Assembly (NCBI GenBank): GCA_900472675.1
Contig: UCJA01000007.1
Span: 248,001-312,000 of the forward strand
Source: Hyphomicrobiales bacterium
Lineage (GTDB): Bacteria > Pseudomonadota > Alphaproteobacteria > Rhizobiales > Rhizobiaceae
Direction: 5' to 3'
DNA length: 64,000 nt
Positions 27,691-36,218 of this stretch are shown in pieces. How positions within the stretch are numbered: the first letter of the stretch is position 1; every line of letters starts with the position of its first letter. A program made the translations under genes and the position numbers. Below the pieces are notes generated by a model that worked only from the letters and a program-made list of their open reading frames with translations, was not told where the DNA came from and did not search any database.

Positions 27691-27702
27691 TTATCGCTAA
27701 CG
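27691..27702. promoter_or_regulatory. Candidate LacI-type operator in divergent spacer
   Basis: GTTATCGCTAAC is palindromic except for one pair and has the central CG common to LacI-family sites. It lies inside a wider GCGTTA...TAACGC inverted pair (27673-27678 and 27699-27704), between the first sulfatase gene and the LacI gene. Confidence 0.35.
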
Positions 27703-27753
27703 CAACGCTCACTCTTGTTATCGAAAACGGCGTGTCTTCACAGGTTTGGATCC

Positions 27754-28836
27754 ATGACGATCAGCACTGACAGCAAGCCCGGCGACGACGCTCGGGGCGA
27801 AAAAGAGAACAAGGAGCGGGTTGTGCCGACGCTCGCCTCGATCGCCGAACGGGTGGGCGTTTCCGCCAACACGGTCTCCCGAGCGCTCCGCGCGCCCAAT
27901 ACCGTGCGCCCCGAACTGCGAAAACGCATCAATATCGCGATGGAGGAGCTAAACTACGTACCCAACCGGCTGGCGGGTGGCCTTTCCGGCACGCGCACCG
28001 ATATCGTCGGCGTCGTGGTGACCTCGCTGTATTATTCGGAATTTGCCAGCATCATCGATACGCTGCAGTCATCTCTGCTTGAACACGACCTTCAGGTCAT
28101 GCTTGCCAATACCCGCTACAATCCCGACCAGGAGCTGAAGCTGGTTCGCTCTATCCTGAGCTGGCGGCCGGCGGCCGTGGCGATCATCGGCATCGACCAT
28201 CCGCCGAAGGTCGTTGAGCTCCTGAAATCCTCCGGCATTCCGATCATCGAGATGTGGGATACCAGCGGCCCGGTAATCGACACGGCGATCGGCTTCGACC
28301 ATCAGGCGGTGGGGGCAGCCCAAGCCCGCCATCTGATCGATCGCGGTTACCGCACACTCGCCTTTGTCGGCAGCCTGCGCGAAAACGACCGACGCGCGCG
28401 AAAGCGTCTTCTCGGCCTCGAAACCGAAGCGGTTAAAGCCGGGATCACACCAGTCATCACCTGCACAGAACCGATAGGGGGCAGTCCCGATCTCGGCGAA
28501 AAGCTGGCGCTCCACGTGCTCCAAACCCATCCCGGCATTGATGCCATCGTCTGCAACAGCGACGTCGTCGCCTTTGGCGTGATGCGCGGGCTGAGGAACC
28601 TCGGTAGACGCGTGCCCGAGGATGTCGGCGTGATCGCCTTCGGAGACAACGAGGCCGCCGCCTGCATCACCCCGCCCCTCACCACCATCCGTCCTGATCG
28701 CGAGCGGATTGGCCGCTTGACCGCCGACGCCATCGTCGCCCGCATCAATGGCGGCGAACCGCAGACGACCATCGTCGACTGGAAACTTGTTGCCCGCGAA
28801 AGCACGCAACGGGAGGCGACGGACGAAGGGGGCTAG
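27754..28836 (+). CDS. LacI-family transcriptional regulator
   Basis: A 360-residue repressor. The LacI HTH begins about residue 25: TLASIAERVGVSANTVSRALR, then NYVPNRLAGGLSG hinge (about 70-82). The sugar-binding-protein-like core follows with VGVVVTSLYYSEFASI, GIDHPP, IGFDHQAVG and GVIAFGDNEAA. The 24-residue N-terminal extension before the HTH is charged and not typical. I used ATG 27754. It lies between two sulfatase genes and is divergent from the first, so it is the likely local regulator of the sulfatase/transport locus, responding to an uptake product. Its 3' end overlaps the convergent second sulfatase gene by 4 bp. Confidence 0.9.
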   Translation: MTISTDSKPGDDARGEKENKERVVPTLASIAERVGVSANTVSRALRAPNTVRPELRKRINIAMEELNYVPNRLAGGLSGTRTDIVGVVVTSLYYSEFASIIDTLQSSLLEHDLQVMLANTRYNPDQELKLVRSILSWRPAAVAIIGIDHPPKVVELLKSSGIPIIEMWDTSGPVIDTAIGFDHQAVGAAQARHLIDRGYRTLAFVGSLRENDRRARKRLLGLETEAVKAGITPVITCTEPIGGSPDLGEKLALHVLQTHPGIDAIVCNSDVVAFGVMRGLRNLGRRVPEDVGVIAFGDNEAAACITPPLTTIRPDRERIGRLTADAIVARINGGEPQTTIVDWKLVARESTQREATDEGG

Positions 28837-30329
28837 GCTCCGTCCTGCCGCGATTTGCTTTCCGGCGTGCGACTGGAATTGGCGCCAAGGCGCACACTGG
28901 CAAGCGTCCAGCCTTGTGTCTTCAGCGAACTTTCGATGCGCCAGGTGAGGATCGCGTTGATCAGTTCCTGCTTCACGGCCTGGTGCGCCGGGTCGGACCA
29001 GAGATTGTTCACCTCCGTCGGATCGTGGTCCATGTCGAATAGCTGGCCTTCGTGGCTGTCGACGAAATGCACGAGCTTGTGGCGCCGGCTGCGGATCATC
29101 GTCATGAAGGTCGTGCCGCTGAATATGCGGTCGCCTGCATGTTCGGAAAAGACGTATGGCCGTGGCTCGCAATCCTCACCGCGCAGATAAGGCATGAGCG
29201 ACTGTGCCTCCATCCAGTCCGGCACCGGCACGCCGGCCATTTCCAGAACAGTCGGAGCGAAGTCAAAGAGCGAGACGAGATCGTCGATCACCCTGCCCTC
29301 GGCCACCCGCCCCGGCGCCCAGACAATTGCCGGCACACGAACACTGTGCTCATACATCGACCACTTCTGGCTGTGTCCGTGATCGTTTAGGCTGTCGCCG
29401 TGGTCCGAGGTGAAGATGATGACCGTGTCGTCCAGCACACCGCGCCGCTCTAGCGTCTCTATCAGTTTGCCCACCTGCGCGTCGATCATCGAGACATTGG
29501 CGAAGTAGTGCTGCCGCTGGCGGCGCGTCTGTTCCCTTGTCGGCTCGGCTAGATGCACGACGGCATCGTGGTCGACCGCCAGATGCTGATCGCGCAGTAC
29601 TTTCAGCGCCGCCGGCTGGGCCGCGATGTCATCCTTGCTGAGAATAGGTTCCGGCAGCTCGGCATCCGCATACATGTCGAGGAAGTCCTGGGTCGGATCA
29701 TAGGGCGGGTGCGGCCCCGGGATGCCGATCTGCAGGAAGAAAGGTTCATTGCCGGTATAGGTATCGAGCCACATCTGGGCGAGCGCCGAAACGAAGTTGT
29801 CGGAATGCAGGTCCTCGGGCAGGTTCCAGACGAAGGCGCCGAGCGAGGAGCGGTAGTCCTCCCGCCGGCGATAGGTGACACGGCTCGGCTTTTCAAAACC
29901 GCGCGTCCAGATAGCCTTGTCCCACTGATCTAGAAAAAACGGCAGACGCGGCGTGGCGCGATCCTTGTTTTCCACCACGTGCCGCTCGTGAAAGCCGAAT
30001 GAATCCTCGAAGGGCGATGTGTGCATCTTGCCGACGTTGACGCAGCGGTATCCTGCGTCGGCCATCAGTTGCACCCAGCTGAACGCCCAGGGCTCGTCAT
30101 TGCGGAACACGCCGTTGGTATGCGGATAGACACCGGTAAACAGGCTTGCGCGCGACGGCGCGCAGGATGGCGAGGTGACGTAAGTCTGGCGGAAATAGGT
30201 GCCTTCCCTCACCATCCGGTCGAGATTGGGTGTCTTCATGTAGGGGAAGCCGCCGGCAGCAATCGTGTCGAACCGCTGCTGGTCGGTGATGACAAAGATG
30301 ATGTTCGGCTTTTTCTTCTCGTTTGACAT
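28833..30329 (-). CDS. Type I sulfatase (formylglycine-dependent), second copy
   Basis: A 498-residue sulfatase paralogous to the first. The maturation motif is CAPSR at residues 56-60 (Cys56 to formylglycine). The metal-site TDQQ block is near residue 16 and FTSDHGDSLNDHG near 317. GKMHTSPF, GFHERHVVENKDR and PGPHPPYDP correspond closely to segments of the first sulfatase, so the two share recent ancestry. ATG 30329 with GGGGAGG 7 bases ahead was chosen over an adjacent TTG. No signal peptide is seen. The C-terminal tail (SSRTPESKSRQDGA) is hydrophilic and unlike the first copy. It is divergent from the SDR at 30460. Confidence 0.87.
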   Translation of the reverse strand: MSNEKKKPNIIFVITDQQRFDTIAAGGFPYMKTPNLDRMVREGTYFRQTYVTSPSCAPSRASLFTGVYPHTNGVFRNDEPWAFSWVQLMADAGYRCVNVGKMHTSPFEDSFGFHERHVVENKDRATPRLPFFLDQWDKAIWTRGFEKPSRVTYRRREDYRSSLGAFVWNLPEDLHSDNFVSALAQMWLDTYTGNEPFFLQIGIPGPHPPYDPTQDFLDMYADAELPEPILSKDDIAAQPAALKVLRDQHLAVDHDAVVHLAEPTREQTRRQRQHYFANVSMIDAQVGKLIETLERRGVLDDTVIIFTSDHGDSLNDHGHSQKWSMYEHSVRVPAIVWAPGRVAEGRVIDDLVSLFDFAPTVLEMAGVPVPDWMEAQSLMPYLRGEDCEPRPYVFSEHAGDRIFSGTTFMTMIRSRRHKLVHFVDSHEGQLFDMDHDPTEVNNLWSDPAHQAVKQELINAILTWRIESSLKTQGWTLASVRLGANSSRTPESKSRQDGA

Positions 30330-30459
30330 CAATGGTCCTCCCCTGACTGCAAGCTACACTCAACAACCTGCTATTCTCACTTGGCAAAAATCTGTAGCAC
30401 GATAGCGAGAAAAGGCTCGATACAGACGCAAGTCATGGCTGCGGACAGGAGGAGGACCA

Positions 30460-31131
30460 ATGGCGACCGTCTTGATCACCGGCTGCGATCGCGGACTTGG
30501 AGAAGAATTCGCGCTGCAATACGCGGCCAATGGCGACCGGGTCATTGCCACCTGCCTCGATCCCCACGCCTTCCGCGAAAGGCACGAACATCTCTCCGGC
30601 ATAGAAGCCGTCAAGCTCGACATAACCGATGAAGCATCCGTTCTCCGCCTCGCCGTGGAGCTGAACGGCGTTTCGATCGACCTGCTGGTCAACAATGCCG
30701 GCATTCCCGGCCCGCATCCGGGCTTGCAAGAAACAGACCTGACGCTCTGGCGAAACATGCTGGAAGTCAATCTGATCGCGCCTTTCGTCGTTACAAGGGC
30801 CTTTACCGAGCACGTAGCCAGCAGCAAGCGGAAAATGATCGCGTTTATAACGAGCCGCATGGGGTCGATCGGGCTCAACAATACAGCCAGCTCCTATGCT
30901 TATCGATCCAGCAAGGCTGGCCTCAACATGGTCATGAAGAGCCTCGCCATCGATCTCGGTCCCCGCCAGATCTGCGTGCTTGGTCTTCACCCTGGCAAAG
31001 TCGCCCTTCAAGGGGAAGGCGGGCTGAGCATATCCGAGAGCATCGCGCGCATGCGCAAGGTCATTGATCATTCAGGTCCGCATCAAACCGGCAGCTTCTA
31101 CGATTACAATGGCCAGATCCTTCCCTGGTAA
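30460..31131 (+). CDS. Short-chain dehydrogenase/reductase (SDR)
   Basis: A 223-residue compact SDR. It has TGCDRGLGEEF in the NAD(P) loop (about 8-18), NNAG near residue 75, Ser in FITSRMGSIG (about 129) and the Tyr-Lys pair in YAYRSSKAGLN (about 145-151). It is shorter than typical classical SDRs because the C-terminal substrate region is reduced, as in C-factor-like members. AGGAGGAGG lies upstream of ATG 30460. Divergent from the second sulfatase, it may oxidise or reduce the alcohol or aldehyde left after desulfation; this is inferred from position. Confidence 0.87.
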   Translation: MATVLITGCDRGLGEEFALQYAANGDRVIATCLDPHAFRERHEHLSGIEAVKLDITDEASVLRLAVELNGVSIDLLVNNAGIPGPHPGLQETDLTLWRNMLEVNLIAPFVVTRAFTEHVASSKRKMIAFITSRMGSIGLNNTASSYAYRSSKAGLNMVMKSLAIDLGPRQICVLGLHPGKVALQGEGGLSISESIARMRKVIDHSGPHQTGSFYDYNGQILPW

Positions 31132-31140
31132 CAGACAGCA

Positions 31141-32076
31141 TTACGACAGCACGTCATAGGCAATGCGAAAACCCATATTGCTCGAGGCGCTATCCGGAGA
31201 AAGTCCCATGCGGGCAGCGATCCGATAGCGATAACAATAGCTTTCGTGGCAGAGGAAGGAGCCTCCCTTCAGAACCTTGTCGGCGGACTTTTTAGCCTGA
31301 TCGTTGCGGAGCTTCGCCGCCTTTGACAAGGAGCGAACCTTGAAGGAATCCGCGGTCCATTCCCAGACATTGCCGGCGAGGTTGTAGAATCCTGCTTCGG
31401 AAGGTTCGAAGCTGCGGGCAGGCGCCGTGGCGAAGAAGCCGTCCGCCAGCGTATTGTGGCGAGGGAACTGCCCCTGCCAGATATTGCAGAAAATTCTGGT
31501 GTCGCTCGGCTCCTCGTTGCCCCAGGGATAGCGGCGTTTTTGGTTGCCACCGCGAGCGGCATGCTCCCACTCGGCTTCGTTCGGCAAGCGGCCACCCACC
31601 CATGCGGCAAATGCCGCAGCATCGTGCCAGGAAACATGCGTCACCGGATGATCCAGACGTTCCTCGATCGAGCTCCCTGGGCCTTCCGGCTCCTTCCATG
31701 ACGCGCCGTCGACGCGTGTCCACCAGGGCGTATTGACAACCCCGCCGGTCACGAGGGCTTGGTTCTTGAGGAGTGGCGAGAACACGGCCGACATGCCGAA
31801 CCGCTCCGATTCCGTCACATGTCCCGTCGCCTCGATGAAGTCGGCGAAGCGGGCGACTGTGACAGCCTCAACCTCAAGATGAAAATCCTGCAGCCAGACC
31901 TTCCGCTCCGGTCCTTCGCCATCAGAGGCGATGACGGGTTCGTGTGTACCGACGAAGCTCTCTCCACCCTTCACCGCAATCGTCTGGGCGGCTCGACCTC
32001 GAACTGCAAAACTCTTCGCTCCTACGGGAACCGGGCTTTCCCCGGCTCGTGCCGCTCCTGAACAACATCCACCCAT
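31141..32076 (-). CDS. Formylglycine-generating enzyme (sulfatase-maturating, aerobic type)
   Basis: A 311-residue FGE/SUMF1-family oxidase that converts the Cys of CxPxR sulfatase motifs to formylglycine. The decisive segment KGGSFLCHESYCYRYR near the C-terminus carries Cys276 and Cys281, which match the copper-binding active-site cysteines of aerobic FGE. Other family blocks are LDHPVTHVSWHDAAAFAAWVGGRLP, EAEWEHAARGG, YPWGNEEP and NLAGNVWEWTAD. I chose ATG 32076 (TTGGAGAA 7 bases ahead); ATG 32118 is possible. No signal peptide is evident, consistent with modifying the two cytoplasmic sulfatases encoded beside it. The N-terminal CCSG is unusual but common in rhizobial homologues as I recall them. 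Confidence 0.9.
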   Translation of the reverse strand: MGGCCSGAARAGESPVPVGAKSFAVRGRAAQTIAVKGGESFVGTHEPVIASDGEGPERKVWLQDFHLEVEAVTVARFADFIEATGHVTESERFGMSAVFSPLLKNQALVTGGVVNTPWWTRVDGASWKEPEGPGSSIEERLDHPVTHVSWHDAAAFAAWVGGRLPNEAEWEHAARGGNQKRRYPWGNEEPSDTRIFCNIWQGQFPRHNTLADGFFATAPARSFEPSEAGFYNLAGNVWEWTADSFKVRSLSKAAKLRNDQAKKSADKVLKGGSFLCHESYCYRYRIAARMGLSPDSASSNMGFRIAYDVLS

Positions 32077-32190
32077 GCGTTTCTCCAAGAAGCGTTTAGA
32101 TCCGAACGACCGGTTCATGCGAGCAAAAGACACCGTTCACATAAGCCAAATCAGCTTTAGGGCGCGAGCGTTAGTGAAACAACCGGCCAC

Positions 32191-33306
<1,116 letters not shown>

Positions 33307-33342
33307 AGGGAAGCCTCTCTGCTGATTTGCGCGAAAGGTATA

Positions 33343-33373
33343 CAAGTGCTACTAGGTTGCAATAACGCACTTG
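33343..33373. promoter_or_regulatory. Candidate HxlR operator in the OYE/hxlR spacer
   Basis: CAAGTGC (33343-33349) and GCACTTG (33367-33373) form a perfect 7-bp inverted repeat with a 17-bp spacer, centred in the 96-bp divergent intergenic region. HxlR proteins are dimers that bind such dyads. A direct repeat TTGCAA (33357 and 33371) overlaps it. Confidence 0.5.
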
Positions 33374-33402
33374 CAATCGCCTAGGTATCGTCGAGGAAAC
33401 CC

Positions 33403-33768
33403 ATGCCCGTCTGCCAGCACTTCGATGAGAACTGCCCCAGTCGCTCGCTGTTCGACAACATCGCCGACAAGTGGTCGATGATGGTGCTCAGCGTGCTGGA
33501 AGCAGGACCCATGCGCTTCAACGGAATCAAGCGGCACCTGGGGGGCGTGACGCAGAAGGCGCTGACACAATGCCTGCGGCGACTGGAACGCAACGGCCTC
33601 ATCTCCCGCCGGGTAATCGAGGCGTCGCCGATCGGGGTCGAATACGCGATCACGCTGCTCGGCCGCTCGCTGCTCGGTCCCTTTCAGGCGCTTCATGGCT
33701 GGACTCTGGAGCATCTGGATGAGGTGGAGCACGCACGCCAGGCGTTCGATGGCCGCGCCGTCGCGTGA
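33403..33768 (+). CDS. HxlR-family transcriptional regulator
   Basis: A 121-residue winged-helix protein with the HxlR pattern: CPSRSLFDNIADKWSMMVL near residues 11-29, MRFNGIKRHLGGVTQKALTQCLRRLERNGLI (recognition helix and wing, about 37-66) and a GVEYAITLLGRSL dimer helix. Cys4 and Cys11 are near the N-terminus and could sense electrophiles or redox, as in quinone-responsive relatives. It is divergent from the ene-reductase gene, which it probably represses. Confidence 0.9.
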   Translation: MPVCQHFDENCPSRSLFDNIADKWSMMVLSVLEAGPMRFNGIKRHLGGVTQKALTQCLRRLERNGLISRRVIEASPIGVEYAITLLGRSLLGPFQALHGWTLEHLDEVEHARQAFDGRAVA

Positions 33769-33973
33769 CCTGACCCGCCGGGTTGTGGCTAGGTCATGAG
33801 CCCACACAGCCATACTTGCAGGCCCACCTAGCAATCAAGGAAAAGCCGCTCCACCCAAAATCGGCCGGTTCAATAACAGTCTCCATGGCCGGTTAGGGTT
33901 GACGATGAGCTATAAGCGAGGCTCATGCCCGTCAAAAATTTGGAAGTACTCCGCAAGTTCTATCTGGCTCAAG

Positions 33974-36073
33974 TCAATTTTCCCGCCCAGCAGTAGCTGT
34001 TTCTTTTGCCATCCGACGTAATTCCGATGCCGCTGCGGCGTTGCCGGTCTGGTCGGCCGCTCCTCCGATATTCACGGTCGGCTGTGCGAACACGATGCCG
34101 TTCGCCTGGAATGCGTCTCGCAGCATGGCGTGGGCTTTGCGACGGATGAAGCTCGATTGACTGGTCGGGACGGTGATCATGGCGAAACTGATCACGATTC
34201 CGTATTCGCCGAAGTCCTCGACACCCTTCATCTTCAGCGGCTGAATGAAAACCGATCCGAATTCCGGGTCATCAGCCAGCTGCTGCCCAATCAACTTGCC
34301 AATTCGGCGCGCCTTTTCGAGATCCGTATCGTAGGGAACGGTGATCCGAAACTTGGCTTTTGACCAGTCGCGGCTCATGTTCTCGACCGCGCCGAGTTCT
34401 CCGAACGGGATTGTGAATATGGGGCCGCGGTGGTGCCTCAGCTTCACTGAGCGGAGGCTGAAGCCCTCGACGGTTCCCTTGTATGTCTTGGCCTGGATGT
34501 ACTCGCCCACCCTGAACGCGTCGTCGAACAGGTAGAAAAATCCACTGATCACGTCCTTGACCAGGGCCTGCGAGCCGAAGCCGATCGCGACGCCGACGAC
34601 TCCGGCCCCGGCAATGAGGGGCGCAATCTCGACGCCGAGCTGTGCCAGCACGATCAAGGCCGCGACGACCAGCAATACCACTGCGACCACGTTTCTGAGG
34701 ATCGGCAGCAGTGTCAGCAATCGCGTCGCATGCGCCTCGTGCGAGATGGCATCCGGAGCATCCTCAGCCGGAGGTGCGGCGCGGCGGTCGATCGCGGCCC
34801 TGACGAGGTGCCAGACGATATCTGCGAGAAGCAGGACGATTATGCTGTTCAATAACCCGTGGAAGATCGCCGTATACTGAGGGTTGTCCTGGAAAGCCGA
34901 TCTGCCCCCCACGTTCCACACGAAGGCGATCCAGGCAACGGCGACCGCGACAATCGCAGCCCGGCTTCCTCGCACCAGGAGGACGGCTCTTGTGTCGGTG
35001 GCGACGGCTCCGGGTCCCGAAGTCACGTGGTCGTGGACCAAATGTCCGACGGATCGCAGTATTGGCGGGAGGATCACGGCATAACAGCCAAGCCAGAAGG
35101 CACTGCGGAAATCGAGCGCCCACAACAGCCACAATCCGACGACGTAAAAGGTCGTGGCAATCCTCACCCCCTTCGACAGGTGCGGACGCGACCAAAGCGC
35201 CTCGAAGACAAGCGCAAGCAAAATGCAGGAAAGCAGATAGGCGATAGCATGCCGCACCGGCCGCTCCATTTCGAGCATGGAAACAGCAATGAGCGTGGCG
35301 ACACCGGCGACTACCAGACCCATCATCGCCTTCAGACGGCGACGCAAAGATGGGTGAGCCGTCAGTCCCATCGCGATCGCCGATACCCGATAGACGACAA
35401 AGGCCGACAGGAAGCAGGCGACCACGACGCGGCCAAGGGGTGGCCACTCGAAGGCGAAGAAGAGGACAGCCATCGTTACGGAGAATGCAGCGACAGGCAG
35501 AAATTCGTGAACACCGCTGCCACCGCGTCGCATGAAGTGAAGGAGCGCCTTCTCCACGACAATTGCGGCGAGCACCACCGCTGCGACCAACAGAACCATC
35601 GGGCCGAAGCCCTGGGCTTGCGCGTCGTCGCTCAACCGCTGAAACGCCAAGACGAAAGCATCAGGTATTCTCGGAACAGCTGAAAAGACAGCATCTATGT
35701 CGGACCGTGCCAGATTCTCCCATCGAGTAAGATGCGCCGCCACGGCATCCATCGAGACGGGATCGACGAGCGCGGGCGAGGCGGAGGCAGGCAGGCCTGT
35801 TTCGGGCGGCAGCGATCGTATCCAGCTGCGAACATCCGGATCGTCGAGCAGCTTCACGAGCGCGGCGATCTTATCCTGCGGCGCCGATACATCCGAAACG
35901 GCACTGGATACTCCGCCTTCGGCCGGCTCTCGTGATCGTATAGCAGTTTGCGCCTCGCTCGAGGCGCACGACGACAGCAGCAGGAGGCCGGCCAGCAGGG
36001 CCAGATGGATTGCTCTCGTCAGGGGGAACACATGGTCGATTATTCGACCAAGCCTGGCGTCTCTTTTGTGCAT
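33974..36073 (-). CDS. MscS-family mechanosensitive channel with long N-terminal part
   Basis: A 699-residue membrane protein. The N-terminus has a lipoprotein-like signal (LLLLSSC, Cys36). A hydrophilic periplasmic-type domain (about 40-155) is followed by roughly eight to ten helices, and the MscS core lies in the last third. The pore helix is AGVVGVAIGFGSQALVKDVI near residue 490, then the beta domain with IFTIPFGELGAVENMSRDW. The length is between small MscS (286) and KefA (over 1100), like YbdG/YjeP-type channels. It likely opens on osmotic downshift. It is transcribed alone, downstream of the Mo-hydroxylase genes on the same strand. Confidence 0.88.
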   Translation of the reverse strand: MHKRDARLGRIIDHVFPLTRAIHLALLAGLLLLSSCASSEAQTAIRSREPAEGGVSSAVSDVSAPQDKIAALVKLLDDPDVRSWIRSLPPETGLPASASPALVDPVSMDAVAAHLTRWENLARSDIDAVFSAVPRIPDAFVLAFQRLSDDAQAQGFGPMVLLVAAVVLAAIVVEKALLHFMRRGGSGVHEFLPVAAFSVTMAVLFFAFEWPPLGRVVVACFLSAFVVYRVSAIAMGLTAHPSLRRRLKAMMGLVVAGVATLIAVSMLEMERPVRHAIAYLLSCILLALVFEALWSRPHLSKGVRIATTFYVVGLWLLWALDFRSAFWLGCYAVILPPILRSVGHLVHDHVTSGPGAVATDTRAVLLVRGSRAAIVAVAVAWIAFVWNVGGRSAFQDNPQYTAIFHGLLNSIIVLLLADIVWHLVRAAIDRRAAPPAEDAPDAISHEAHATRLLTLLPILRNVVAVVLLVVAALIVLAQLGVEIAPLIAGAGVVGVAIGFGSQALVKDVISGFFYLFDDAFRVGEYIQAKTYKGTVEGFSLRSVKLRHHRGPIFTIPFGELGAVENMSRDWSKAKFRITVPYDTDLEKARRIGKLIGQQLADDPEFGSVFIQPLKMKGVEDFGEYGIVISFAMITVPTSQSSFIRRKAHAMLRDAFQANGIVFAQPTVNIGGAADQTGNAAAASELRRMAKETATAGREN

Positions 36074-36218
36074 CTCTCGTCATCCCGCTCGGCGTCATGA
36101 GCCGCACAGAGGCGTCTCGATCGTCATTCCAAAGTCTCGTCCGCCCAACATTTTTTGAGATTGGGTCCTGCGCCTGTTCGGTAAAAACCTCTTGTGGGCC
36201 ATTCAGCAGGGACGACAC

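Noticed and set aside
28069-29172. Long minus-strand open frame of 367 codons across the lacI gene
   Set aside because: It lies antisense to a protein with a clear LacI HTH and core, has no recognisable motif and a low-complexity Arg/Asp-rich composition typical of GC-rich shadow frames.
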